Below are positions 21,996-33,089 of a DNA stretch of 64,000 nucleotides, piece by piece. A model generated the notes under the pieces. It did not search any database. It saw only the letters and a program-made list of their open reading frames with translations, and was not told the origin of the DNA. The position numbers and the translations under genes are program-made. This stretch comes from Lycium barbarum (lineage: Eukaryota > Streptophyta > Magnoliopsida > Solanales > Solanaceae): contig NC_083347.1 in the NCBI RefSeq assembly GCF_019175385.1, forward strand, positions 123,636,124-123,700,123, in the 5' to 3' direction. The first letter of the stretch is position 1. Every line of letters starts with the position of its first letter.

Positions 21996-22389
21996 GGACA
22001 AGTTCTTGTAGCCAGTAGATATTATTGCAGGTTCAATATCACAAGTTTTAAAGTAGTGTAATTATGCAAATATTATAACATATTTAAAGTCATAATTTAA
22101 AGGAAATCTTTATTTATCTTAGACTATTAATTCTTTCAGTGTCATCCTACATCTCAGTGAACACTCAATTGATTTTTTTGCTTGTAAAATTCGACTGACA
22201 CTCTATCCAACATTTGGTTTACTAAATAGAAACAGTTCAATAATGTAATGTGTGTGTTCGCGTGTGAGTGCGTGCGTCATGCGTGAAAATAGTAAACAAC
22301 ATTAAATTCATGTCACACATTACAACACATCATCATAAAAACATAGAACATATTAAAACTGTATTTAGATTTATTAGATCGAAATTTTC

Positions 22390-22840
22390 ACTTAAAAACT
22401 CAATCAACTAGACGGTATGATTGAAAAACTTGTTACATTGATTTCAGGTACAAATTCGGTATCTTTTACATCAATCTTAGATTGTAACTCATCAATTTCC
22501 TTAGCAAATCTCTTTCAACGTTGCCGATTTTTTGCTTTAATATCCCAAGGGACTCGGAAACAGTCGCCTAAATTTTCAATGTAGATCATACAAAATTACT
22601 TTCAGTAGCATTTCCTTATCCCTTCTCATTAACAGATTTTGTTTGTTTTTGTCCATCTTCTCATGTTTCTTATGACTATCAATTCTTTCAAGTGTCAACC
22701 AACAGTTTGGCGAACGCTTTGTTGATTGTTTTGCCAGCAAAAATCAATTGACAATTGATCAAACATCTGGCTTACCAAATAGCAACGGTTCGCCTCCAAT
22801 TAAAATTATAGTAACTGCAATGCCAATGTTGGCGAACATT
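22390..22840 (-). pseudogene. MADS-derived fragment (array copy 3A)
   Basis: Homologous to the 20,240-20,690 fragment: the same ATAGCAACGGTTCGCCTCCAA signal (reverse-coding for IGGEPLLFG) and ATTCTTTCAAGTGTCA lie in the same order. Frameshifts and stops prevent any long frame. Confidence 0.6.
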
Positions 22841-23084
22841 CATTTGATTGCTTGCTTTAAAAATCCTAACGACGGACGATCCAACATCTGATTTACCAAA
22901 TCAAAAGGGTTCTCCTCGAATTTAAAAAATAATACAATGTGTGTACACGGGTGCGTGCAGTAGCCGTGTGTGTGTGTGTAAATAATGAACAACATTAAAT
23001 TCATGGCTTACATTATAACATAACATCAAAATAAACATAGAACATAGTATATTTTATTTAGATTTATTAGATTGGTGTTTTACT

Positions 23085-23612
23085 TAAAGACTTAACCAAT
23101 TAGATGGTATGGTTGAAGAATTTGTTGCATTTATTTCAGGTACATATTCTGTATCTTCTAAACCAATATTTGCATGTAGCTCGTCAATCTTCTTATCCAA
23201 ATATCTTCCAAGGTTTTCCATTTCTTGTATAAACTTCTGAGGACTTTCTGAATCAATGCCCCCTCAATGTAGAGCGTTCAAAATTATCTTCAATAGCCTT
23301 TCCTTTTTCCTTGTCATCAGTTGTCTTCTTTTTCATTTTGTCCGTCTTGTCATGTTTTTTGTGACCACAAATTCTTTCCATATTCTTCCTATAACTTGAG
23401 GAGCACTCGATTGTTTCTCCTGCAAAGATCAATCGACAGTCGATCCAGCGTCTGGTTTAACAAATAGAAATTGTTCACCTCCAATTGAAAAAATAATTAT
23501 AGCAACTTCAATTCCACACAGAACTGAAAGATTAGTTGCTCTCGTACAAAGAGCTTTCTGTTTTTTGGAGAATGTGGCCTCCTCAGAATGTTTATCTTTG
23601 ATAAACTTCACT
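23085..23612 (-). pseudogene. AGL62-like type I MADS-box pseudogene (array copy 3B)
   Basis: The best-preserved copy: KFIKDKHSEEATFSKKQKAL, CTRATNLSVLCGIEVAIIIF, SIGGEQFLFVKPDAGSTVD. A TGA replaces the CGA of VIDRF. Beyond it IWKEFVVTKNMTRRTK and QEMENLGRYLDKKIDELHAN continue the family C-terminus. The domain lacks a proper N-terminal Met and the first ~15 residues. Confidence 0.82.
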
Positions 23613-24499
23613 TACCAAACTATCACCATTTGTTCATTTTATACCTATAATATTGGATGTTCTTGTTACCCCCGAACTATAACTCTCTTTAGATTAAAAA
23701 AATCCTTCATGGATATGTGGAAAAATATTTGGGATAACTTGCTGAGAGGCGCGTGGGAGATGAAAAAGTTGTAAAATGAGTCCACGTGACACAAGGAGTT
23801 CATGGCAGTTCAGGTATGAAACTAGCAAAATTAATAGTTTGGGGGAGCCTGGTAACCATTTTTTTTAAACGTGTATTGCTACTTGGAACTCTTTGGAAGA
23901 GCCTTTGGAGTGTGATGTTCACATTGCATGTCATGTCCCTCCATGGGTATTTAATATGAATTCATGGTAGTTCATGGGAGTTCTGTGAATGTTCAATAGT
24001 TTAAATATGAAACTTGCAAAACAACGATAACTTAAGAGTTTTTTTAATCTATTCACTCTTTCCCATTTTATTCTCAACGGTAATGGACAAGTTCTTGTAT
24101 CCCATAGGTATTATTACAGGTTCAATATCACAAGTTCTAAAAGTAGAACAATTATGCAAATATTATAACATATTTAAAGTCATAATTTAAAAAAAAAAAA
24201 CTTTATTTATCTTAGACTATTAATTCTTTCAAGTGTCATCCTACATTTCAGTGAACACTCAATTGATTGTTTCGCTTGTAGAATTTGACTAATGATCTAT
24301 CCAACATTTGGTTTACCAAATAGAAAAGGTTCATTAATGTAACATGTGTGTTCGCGTGTGAGTGCGTGCGGTGTGCATGAAAATAGTAAACAACATTAAA
24401 TTCACGTCTCACATTACAACATATCATCATAAAAAAAACATAAAACATATTAAATTTTTATTTAGATTTAATAGATCGAAAATTTCATTTAAAGACTCA

Positions 24500-24900
24500 A
24501 TCAACTAGACAGTATGATTGAAAAACTTGTTACATTTATTTCAAGTACATATTCAGTATCTTTTACATCAATCTTTGGATGTAACTCATCAATTTCCTTA
24601 CTAAATCTCTTTCAATTTCATCAATTTGTTGCTTTAATTTCCCAAGAGATTCTGAACCAGTCGCTTGAATTTTCGATGTAGAGCATACATAATTACCTTA
24701 AGTAGCATTTCCTTATCCCTTCTCGTTGATAGATTTTGTTTCTTTTTGTCCATATTCTCATGTTTCTTATGACTATTAATTCTTTCAACTGTCATCCTAT
24801 AGTTTGGCGACACCCAATTAATTGTTTTGCTAGCAAAATTGATCGACGATAAATTCAACATCTGGTTTACCAAATAGAAACGGTTTGCCTCCAATTTCAA
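24500..24900 (-). pseudogene. MADS-derived fragment (array copy 4A, first)
   Basis: Reads MKLEANRFYLVNQM (shifted frame of GGKPFLFGKPD) and SPNYRMTVERINSHKKHENM, then KKKQNLSTRRDKEML. Part of the extra ~657-bp duplication of unit 4. Confidence 0.6.
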
Positions 24901-25149
24901 TGTTGGCGAACACTCAGTTGATTATTTGCTTGCAAAATTCGATCGACTAACGATCTATCCAACATTTGGTTTACCAAATAGAAATGGTTCAATAATGTAA
25001 CGTGTGTGTTCGTGTGTGAGCATGTGCGGCGTGCGTGTAAATAGTAAACAAAATTAATTCATGTCTCACATTACAACACATCATCATAAAAAACATAGAA
25101 CATATTGAAATTTTATTTAGATTTATTAGATCAAAATTTTCACTTAAAG

Positions 25150-25590
25150 ACTCAATCAACTAGACGGTATGACTGAAAAACTTGTTACATTCATTTCAAG
25201 TACAAATTCGATATGTTTTACATCAATATTTGACTGTAACTCATCAATTTCCTTACTAAATCTCTTTCAACATTGATTTTTTACTTTAATTTCCCAAGGG
25301 ACTTGGAACAAGTCGCCTGAATTTTCAATGTAAAGCATACGTAATTACCTTTAGTAGCATTTCCTTATCCCTTCTCATTGATAAATTTTGTTTCTTTTTC
25401 TTCTATGTTCACATGTTACTTATGACTATTAATTCTTTCAAGTGTTGTTCTACAATTTGGCGTACACTCAGTTGATTGTTTTGCCAGCAAAATCGATCAA
25501 CAATCGATCCAACATCTGGTTTACCAAATAGAAATGGTTTGCCTCCGGAATAATTGTAGTAATTCCAATTTCAATGTTGGCGAACATTTA
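25150..25590 (-). pseudogene. MADS-derived fragment (array copy 4A, second)
   Basis: Second copy of the A subunit in unit 4, carrying the same GGTTTACCAAATAGAAATGG landmark at about 25,517 and the same downstream order. No open frame. Confidence 0.55.
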
Positions 25591-25985
25591 GTTGATTGTT
25601 TGTTTACAAAATTCGACCGACGGACGACGCAACATCTGATTTATCAAATCAAAACGGTTCTCCTCCAATTGAAAAAAATAATGTAACGTGCGTATACGCG
25701 TGCGTGCAAAAGCCGTGCGTGCATGTAAATAATGAACAACATTAAATTCACGTCTTACATTCCAACATAAAATCATAAATAACATAGAACATATTAAACT
25801 TTTATTTAGATTTATTAGATCGAAGTTTTGCTTAAAGACTCAACCAATTAGATGGTATGGTTGAAGAATTTGTTACATTCATTTCAAATACATATTCGGT
25901 ATCTTCTACACCAATAGTTGAATATAACTCGTCAATCTCCTTATCCAAATATCTTCCAAGGTTTTGCATCTCTTGTATCATGTAC

Positions 25986-26345
25986 ATATTCGCTGGTCTA
26001 TGAAATCAGAGATTCTGGGTTTGAACCCCAGCATAGTTACATAGAAACTATACTCTGTAGGATAACTTAATTTCTACAGAACTATGTCGGATAAGACATA
26101 ATTTCTGTATAACTTAATTTCTACAGAACTACGCCTTAAGGCATAACTTTGCTCGAATAGACATAATTTCTATGAAAACCTTGCCTTGCGAAATTATTAT
26201 TTTTACTCTTCTGGGATTCGAAACCAAGATGTGAGAGATATTTTAGGCCACTTTTTTATTACTTATGTGCCGAAGGGCAGAAATTAAAGACCAGTGATTT
26301 GAGGGCCCAAAATTAAAGACCATCCCCGAAATAGGGCATTTGTAT
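25986..26345. mobile_element. Repeat with tRNA-like B-box motif and fold-back segments
   Basis: GGGTTTGAACCCCAG resembles an internal pol III B box. It is followed by several copies of ATAACTTAATTTCTACAGAAC and ATAATTTCTAT in a short stretch and by AAATTAAAGACCA repeats. Related phrases occur at 29,608-29,870. The element type is uncertain (SINE-derived or MITE). Confidence 0.45.
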
Positions 26346-27451
26346 GAATGACTCCCCAAATTCATTTGGTTAAGCTCAGCTCAATCTTGAGCATCCTAAG
26401 AACGAAAATTAGGTGGGATGATAAATTTTTGAGACGACAATCAAAGTTTAGCCATCATTTCAAATGTAAAAGCAAGCAGTCATTTTTTAAATCGAAAATA
26501 GTATATGAACAAATATATGCCTAGTGAAAACACGAAACATCAAAATTTTGACAAGTAAAACTCCATGTGCTGGTAGGGGTGGAGCTAAAGTGCCGATTTC
26601 GGGTTTGGCCGAACCTTTTAGCTTTGATTCAAACCATATATTTATCTAAAGATTTCATTAAACATATAAAGATTATGAATTTAAACCCAATAAAAATTGA
26701 ATTCAGAACTCATTACTTCAACCTGACTCCACCTCTGTCAATGTTTGAGTTCAAATAGTTCCTGGAGTTTTAATCTCCAGGAACAATTCACGGAGCTTGA
26801 AACGTCATATCCTTATTCAAATTCCTAAAGCTTTGAACTCTAGTTTCAAACTTCAGACTCACATATCGGGAGTTTGGCCTGCAACACAAAATAAGGATCA
26901 GATTCTGACTGAATAAGGCCTTACTATGATGAGTGCATGTACAACGGAAAAAGATTTTATTCAATGAGTATAACATAGAAAAATAAATTCCATTGCTTAG
27001 TTTATGCTAAAAATTACTATAATGTTATGGAGATTCATTCAGTGAACCCCTTTGGTGTGAGTGTGAGAGAAAGATCGCAATCCAAGTACACTCAATCATG
27101 ATTTTAGGGGCATAGACGTGGCTTCACCAAGAACTCGAAAACAATATATATACTCATGAGAGTATTTCGGCAACGGGTTCCCGAACCTGGTATTTTTTAT
27201 GTGAAAATTTACGAATCTTCAACAAATATTATATTTGAACTTTTAGTTGATCTTAAAGGTACGACTAATTCAGTAAAAAAAAAAAAAAAAAAAAATCACA
27301 CATATCAAATTAAAATTTGGGAAAACATCACTGAATACCCCTAGAAATAAAAATATTTACCAGCCCCATGCCCCTTCTAAGGTAATTTCGCTTCTACCCC
27401 TACCGGCTGGAAATATTTACTCGATATACCCCTCGGCCAAACCACTTTCTC
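26346..27451. other. Intergenic stretch right of the MADS array
   Basis: AT-rich, with scattered short ORFs and an A run at about 27,275. No gene or clear element recognised. Confidence 0.45.
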
Positions 27452-27903
27452 CGTGATATCATCACAGTATATTTATATATCATGATGGTATCATGGAGGA
27501 CTAAGAGAAGGACTGAAACAGTTATCCATGATACCATCTCAGTCTATTTATATACCATGATCGTACCATGGTCCTGAGGAGTGTCTCATTGAAGGACTGA
27601 AGCAGTCCTTCATGATACCATCACGATATATGTGTATAACACGATGGTATCATAGAGGTTTTTTTAGAGAAAAGTGTGTCTTCTTAAATAATGAACATGA
27701 TCATCCATAATACCATCTCAGTATATTTATATACCATGATGGTATCATAGAGGATTAAGAGAGGACTGAAGCATCTTCCATGATACCAACTCAGCATATT
27801 TATATACCATGATGGTATCATGGAGGACTAAGAGAAGGACCGAAGCATCTTCAATGATACCATCTCAGTATATTTATATACCATATTGGTATCATAAATG
27901 GAG
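27452..27903. repeat. Palindrome-containing minisatellite, six units
   Basis: Units of about 72-95 bp each contain ATGATACCATC, a TATATTTATATACC core and GATGGTATCAT, an inverted repeat around an AT-rich centre. GGAGGACTAAGAGAAGGACTG is the spacer. Unit starts are near 27,452, 27,527, 27,612, 27,707, 27,779 and 27,853. Confidence 0.9.
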
Positions 27904-28175
27904 GGCATCTCAGGTAAATATTTTTAATTTTTTACGGGGATACGAAAATAATGAGGCTATGAGCAGATAGTTATTTTGATTTGAGGGAGCATGCGTGAGC
28001 TTTCCTCCTAAAATTTTGAATCCATCTCTAACTATGAACTATGAGTATCAAGGTGACAATGCTGGTGACAACCATGCCTTTATGATCTGCTAACAGAAGA
28101 TATTCGAGTGGGTGTTTGGGCCTACATGTAGTCTTAACAGGAGACTCAGTCCAATTGGAATATCCTCTCGTGTGG

Positions 28176-28301
28176 ATTGAATTTAAAATCATGTTTTTTT
28201 CAAACAATGACGTGTGCATTGAATTTAAAATCATGTTTTTTTCAAACAATGACGTGTGCATTGAATTTAAAATCATGTTTTTTTCAAACAATGACATGTG
28301 C
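28176..28301. repeat. 42-bp tandem repeat, three copies
   Basis: Unit starts ATTGAATTTAAAATCATG and ends AACAATGACGTGTGC. Three head-to-tail copies differ by one base in the last, so the expansion is young. Being divisible by three, it keeps frames open on both strands by chance. Confidence 0.97.
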
Positions 28302-28419
28302 ATGATTTTTGATAAGCAGTGTTAATATTTAAAGTACAGAACATATGAATAAATCACTATAATAATAAACAGTACCAATTTTTACATTTATATGTAATAT
28401 ATTTATTTTGCTAATTATC

Positions 28420-28423
<4 letters not shown>

Positions 28424-28466
<43 letters not shown>
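28424..28466. repeat. (TA)n microsatellite
   Basis: About 20 TA units followed by T- and A-rich runs. Confidence 0.97.
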
Positions 28467-28474
<8 letters not shown>

Positions 28475-29600
28475 TTATTTTTATTTTTTAAAAAAAAAAA
28501 TTGATGAAGCGATATCCCATGACATTGTTTGGACAAGGTATATTTGTTCCTGTTTCCAAATCTCTCTGGGGCCGAGTTAACAAATAGGCGTGGGAAGAGT
28601 GAGTTGCGTTCAATGATTCTTCGGTCTACCACCTTTTCTTTTTTTTTTTTCTTCAAGTTTGATAGTTAGCTATTGTACCAAACTTAAATGAGTCGGGAGC
28701 TGTGTGAGTCAAGTTCAACATCTACTTCATTTGAACTCAATATATTCGATGCAAAAACTAAATTAAGAAGTGAAAAGTTACTAAAATTTCAATAAATGTT
28801 AAAGTTGAAATCATAATTTAGAAGTACGATGAGCTCATTGCTAAAATTCTATACTAATCAGAACTCATTAAGCTTAAAGCTTGAATCTTACGATGTGGGA
28901 GATGACCTAATATTCATCCTCTTAAATTAAATGCATTTGTTAAATGCCAAAGGCAGGCATGTTTGTTGAGGCAACTAATAATGACGAGAAAATGACAGCC
29001 TTAGAGACAGCAAAACACGTCGAATTTTCATGCTGAATTTTTGTTTTCATATTCAATATGAAAGCAATATTGCCACGAAGGTTCTAATTGACAAAATCCA
29101 AGAAATGTCTTGTTATTGTTGGTTGGATACTTTCAGCTACATAGACTAGTTGATCTGTGATTGGATTGTTCAGTATCTTCATGTTAATAGCTATTAGTGG
29201 AGAACATAATTAAAAGACAGAAAAACAGAAGCAGATTCAAAATTTGAACATTATGGATTCGAGTTTAAAATTACAATTCATTTGATTTACTAGGTTTGAA
29301 TTTCATTTATTGTACTTATTTTATGGAATTTTTAACACATATGGAGGATCCGAGTCAAATGATTTTTAATTTATGCCCTCTCGACTGCAATTATTTTTGC
29401 TTACTGGGTTTTAAATAAATTATTTATACATATTAAATAATCTTTTAACAAAAAATGCAGAATTTTAGGTAACACTACTGAATTCTGCCGGATCTGTAAC
29501 TATAATGATGGCTCCGCTCCTACGATAAACACATAAGCTACGCACTTTAGCACAACCCAACTTCATGATATATATTGTTCTCCTTGATCCAATAGATCTT
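28467..29600. other. Intergenic stretch left of the hAT element
   Basis: AT-rich sequence with no recognised gene. A moderately GC-rich patch at 28,500-28,630 stands out but matches nothing I can name. Confidence 0.4.
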
Positions 29601-29607
29601 ACAAATT

Positions 29608-29870
29608 TGTCCTTTTGTCCCTATTTTGGGCCGATCTATAATTTTTACCCTTCAAATGGGCCGGTCTTTAGTTTTCCCCTTCAAAATAGAACTTATGCCT
29701 ATAAAGGCATAATTTACGTATCATAATATCCACAAATTATGGCAGCTCCCTTAAAGAATTTATTCCCTGCTAGACATAAGTTCGATTTTGAAGAGCAAAA
29801 ATAAAAAACCAGCCTATTTGAAGGGCAAAAATTAAAGGCCAGTTCATCTGAAGGGCAAACCATACAATTA
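29608..29870. mobile_element. Fold-back MITE-like repeat
   Basis: CCTTCAAATGGGCCGGTCTT and CTTCAAAATAGAACTTATG are mirrored by CATAAGTTCGATTTTGAAG and CCAGCCTATTTGAAGG, giving a large inverted repeat. AAAGGCATAATTTACG lies at the centre. Confidence 0.6.
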
Positions 29871-30652
29871 GTTCACTTTATGTTATCACATCAAGCCCAA
29901 AAATTGTATTGTACCGTAATCTTGTATTCTATCTAAGGGTGTCAGTGGGGACAGGACAGTCCCGGTCCCGCCCCGTGTCCGGTCAGGTTTGGCACCGGAC
30001 CGTCCCGGTCCCTGTCAAGTATGGGAGAACGGGCAGAGGGGGTAGGGAGACGGACGGGCCTGAAAATCCCGGTCAGTCCCGGTCCGGTCAAGCCCGGTAC
30101 CGGATCGGCTGACCGATCCCGACCCGCCGAAAAATTTAATGTTTTTTTTAGTTGACCAGACTGTCTGACCGTTGGGAGGCCCAAAAATGTTAACATTGAG
30201 ACTCCAAACAGTCTGATTTTCAACCGTTGGAGTCCCCTTCCCCCCCCCCCCCCCCCCCCACCCCCAAAAAAAAAAATACCCCTAAAGTTTAATAAATTGC
30301 ATTTTAATCCAAATTCTAAACTATAAATACCTCTTATTTTTATTCATTTTCACACAAATCATCCATCAATTATCTCTCTATCTAATATTTGTTATCAATT
30401 ATATCTCTCTCTAATATTTGGTGAAATATTATTATTATTATTATTTTGGTGAATAGGGCAATATTTGAATTTTGGAGCAACTTTCAAGCTTCAAGTAACA
30501 TAATTTCAATTTCAACATTTACGGTTACGTCTGCTTTTACGCCGACGTTTGGTACACTCATTCCATCCTTTAATTTATTTAATTCTTGCATTTTATTTGC
30601 GTATTTTTTTTTCAATTAATTTTCATATTTTATTTTATGATACTTTGATAAT

Positions 30653-31380
30653 ATGTCTAAAAAAATTAAGATCCCAATCCTAGGTAAAATTGTCGATATC
30701 CGTAACCCTTTTAGCCATAGTAGCAAGGGTAAATCTGGTTCTTCTACTAAATCTAAGATTCAATTTAGAAACAATACGGAGGATTTCACTCATGTTGATG
30801 AAACTGATTTTTTTCTCCCCCCGGTTTTCCTCCTATTCCAGAAGATTTAGAATTACAAAATGAAACCTTAGATAGAGCTTATGGTAATTTAGATTTTGAT
30901 GAATTTGAAAATTTAGAAGTAGAAGAAGAAGAGGAATTAGATTTAAATGAGACACCTACTAGTCCTGTTACCGAAGCTCCAACTCGGACTACATCTCAGT
31001 CTGGAGCTGGTTTCCCCCCTAAACCTCCTACTCGGGGTACGACTAAGGAGCAACGTCCTAGAACTAGTCCCGTATGGAAATTCATGACTTTAGATGATAC
31101 TAAAACTCAAGCTATTTGTCACAAATGTAAATCAGTTTTAAAACGTGGATCCGGTGGAGGGGTGGGTGGGACAGGTGGTTTAGATAGACACTTGAGAAAA
31201 TGTGTTGGAAAACCATACTTAGATGTTCGATTAAAAGCCGGACTTAAAAATACACCGACCGGCGCTAGTAGTGTCCCTCCCGATGGATTCGTTGGGGGAT
31301 CTAATATGGTCCAACAAACTTTAAATCTTTCTAACGCCGCTGTCACTCAAATTGCTTATAATAAAGATAGAGATCGTTAA
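30653..31380 (+). pseudogene. hAT transposase N-terminus with BED zinc finger, frameshifted
   Basis: Starts MSKKIKIPILGKIVDIRNPF. A one-base shift in a T/C run near 30,815 breaks the frame; the other frame continues PPIPEDLELQNETLDRAYG, an acidic stretch, then TSPVWKFMTLDDTKTQAICH with CHKC...HLRKC, a BED finger (C-x2-C...H-x4-C). It then has the FVGGSNMVQQTLN region and ends at a stop after NKDRDR. This is the N-terminal part of RICESLEEPER/zf-BED hAT transposases. Confidence 0.85.
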
Positions 31381-32166
31381 GAACTAGCTAAAATAGTTGC
31401 AGTTTGTGGCTTGCCTTTTAGTTTTCCTTCTAACCCCGGTTTTGTGCATTGTATTAGAGCTATGTATAACCCTACTTTTTAGGCATTCCTAGATCAACTG
31501 TTAGAGCCGACGTTTTTAAATTTCAAAGTGATTATTGTCAATCTATGCGTTGTGTGTTCCATCACTTAGATACTAGAGTGTTTGTCACTTCTGATATAGG
31601 TTGCAGTGTTAATGGCAATGATTATTTATGTGTTACGGCACATTGGATTGATCATAATTGGAATATGCAAAAGCGTATACTTGGTTATAAATATATTGAT
31701 GAGGAAAAAATAGGTTCTTATATTTCTACAAATGTTCTAGACATTTTGCAATTATATGGTCTTGTTGACAAAGTATTAACTGTTACATTTGACAATGCTT
31801 CTTCCATGACTAAGAGTGCTGAACTTATGGCTATAAGAATTTGCCTAATTAACCTTGATATTTTTCATGTCCGATGTGCATGCCATGTTTTTAATTTATT
31901 TGTAAAAGATGGTCTTGATTTATTTGAGGGTTCTCTACAAAAAATATCACAGACATTCATTAGCACAAGATAACTTGGAAATTTCTGTCTTATTCAGGGA
32001 TTGGATCAACGCAGAAAGAAGAAATTATGGGCTACCAAAATTAACCCGTCAAGAAGAAGAAGAATATGAAGAGATAATCAACACTAATAGCGATGATGGC
32101 ATGGAACTTATGGACCGTCAAGGAGATATACCAATTCCGGAATTGGATGCAATGGAAGTGATATGA
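31381..32166 (+). pseudogene. hAT transposase central and C-terminal remnants
   Basis: [20 protein letters not shown] (a stop precedes it), then FVTSDIGCSVNGNDYLCVTA, HWIDHNWNMQKRILGYK, TVTFDNASSMTK and FHVRCACHVFNLFVKDGL follow the hAT catalytic-region order. The sequence then jumps to NLEISVLFRDWINAER and an acidic tail, which fits the end of the C-terminal dimerisation domain. Several hundred codons between these parts have been deleted. Stops near 31,480 and 31,971 confirm it is dead. Confidence 0.8.
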
Positions 32167-32889
32167 CATTTAGAAAAAATGTACATAGATCCGTACAAGT
32201 TTTAGTGTGATAATTTATAATTAACTACTCAGATGCCTAGTTAAAACAGAACCCTTCCTAGAAGGTGGCAGTGTAAATTATGTGATCTTATTGTAACTTA
32301 AAGGCCTAATTGAAATAGAACCCTTCCTGGAAGGTGGCTGTGTAGATTAGGTGCTCTTCTTGTATTTGAGACTTTGAGTCAAGTTTTATGGAATTTAAAA
32401 GATCTATTTTGAATAAATAAACATAAAGTTCTTACTTGAAATTGTTTTTCTTTACATAACTACAAAAAAGATTGCAATTCTTTATAAAGATTATAAAGAC
32501 TTGAAAGTATATTTAATATTATGTAATACATTAAAAATAATAGCCCTTGGAAGTTCAAGAAATAGCCGTTGTTAAATACATTTAAAGACTTTAAAGTTAT
32601 AAGTTATAAAAAATAAATAGTTCTTACTTGAAATTATTTTCTCCTTTTATAAATACCTAAAAATAAATCTAAGTCTTTAAATTTTTTATAAAGACTTGAA
32701 AATTTAATATTAACTAAGTTAAAAACTAGCCGTTATAAGTTAAAAAAAATAACCGTTGTAAAAAATAACCGTTTTAAAATTATAAAAACTCAACTATAAA
32801 TACCCCTCCATCCTACTTCATTCTTCACACAATTATCTCTCTACCTCAATTTTAAAACTCAACTATTCTACTTCAAAGTTCAAACTTTC

Positions 32890-33089
32890 ATGGAAAATCC
32901 ACCTTCTCCTCAAAGAAGAATTTCTCGGGTATGGAATTTTTATGAGCGGGTAGACGACGAAAATGTGCGTTGTAACAAGTGTCAAAAGTGTATCGTTATA
33001 CACTTAATCCCGCCAAATCACCCCATGGGGGTAACAGACCGTTAAGAAAACACATGAAGCAGTGCCACAAAATAAAAGATGAACTTTGA
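32890..33089 (+). pseudogene. Second BED zinc-finger remnant in the hAT element
   Basis: MENPPSPQRRISRVWNFYER then VRCNKCQK. After a one-base insertion the other frame continues VYRYTLNPAKSPHGGNRPLR, KHMKQCHKIKDEL and a stop. C-x2-C and H-x4-C ligands are all present. It starts a fresh Met after a promoter-like region with TATAAATACC, so it may be a second transposon gene or a nested related element. Confidence 0.7.

Larger units (their letters stand above)
17404..25985 (-). repeat. Tandem higher-order array of degenerate type I MADS-box (AGL62-like) genes
   Basis: Repeat markers recur at about 2.1-kb spacing. TATGAAACTTGCAAAA is near 17,500, 19,770, 21,780 and 24,005. A GTGTGTTCGCGTGTGAG core is at 19,137, 20,105, 22,253, 24,347 and 25,005. 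The other subunit's GTGTATACKCG-type core is at 20,784, 22,939 and 25,690. Each full period holds two minus-strand MADS-derived subunits. Unit 1 (17.4-19.4 kb) has an internal deletion plus an LTR-like insert. Unit 4 has an extra ~657-bp partial subunit (24.3-24.96 kb) and is cut off at 25,985. No subunit keeps an open frame across its length. Confidence 0.88.

Noticed and set aside
28500..28640. Possible organelle-derived insertion
   Set aside because: GC content and an open minus frame suggested plastid DNA, but I cannot match it to any plastid or mitochondrial gene.
29909..30223. Overlapping Gly/Arg/Pro-rich ORFs on both strands
   Set aside because: They are translations of the GC-rich subterminal repeats of the hAT element.
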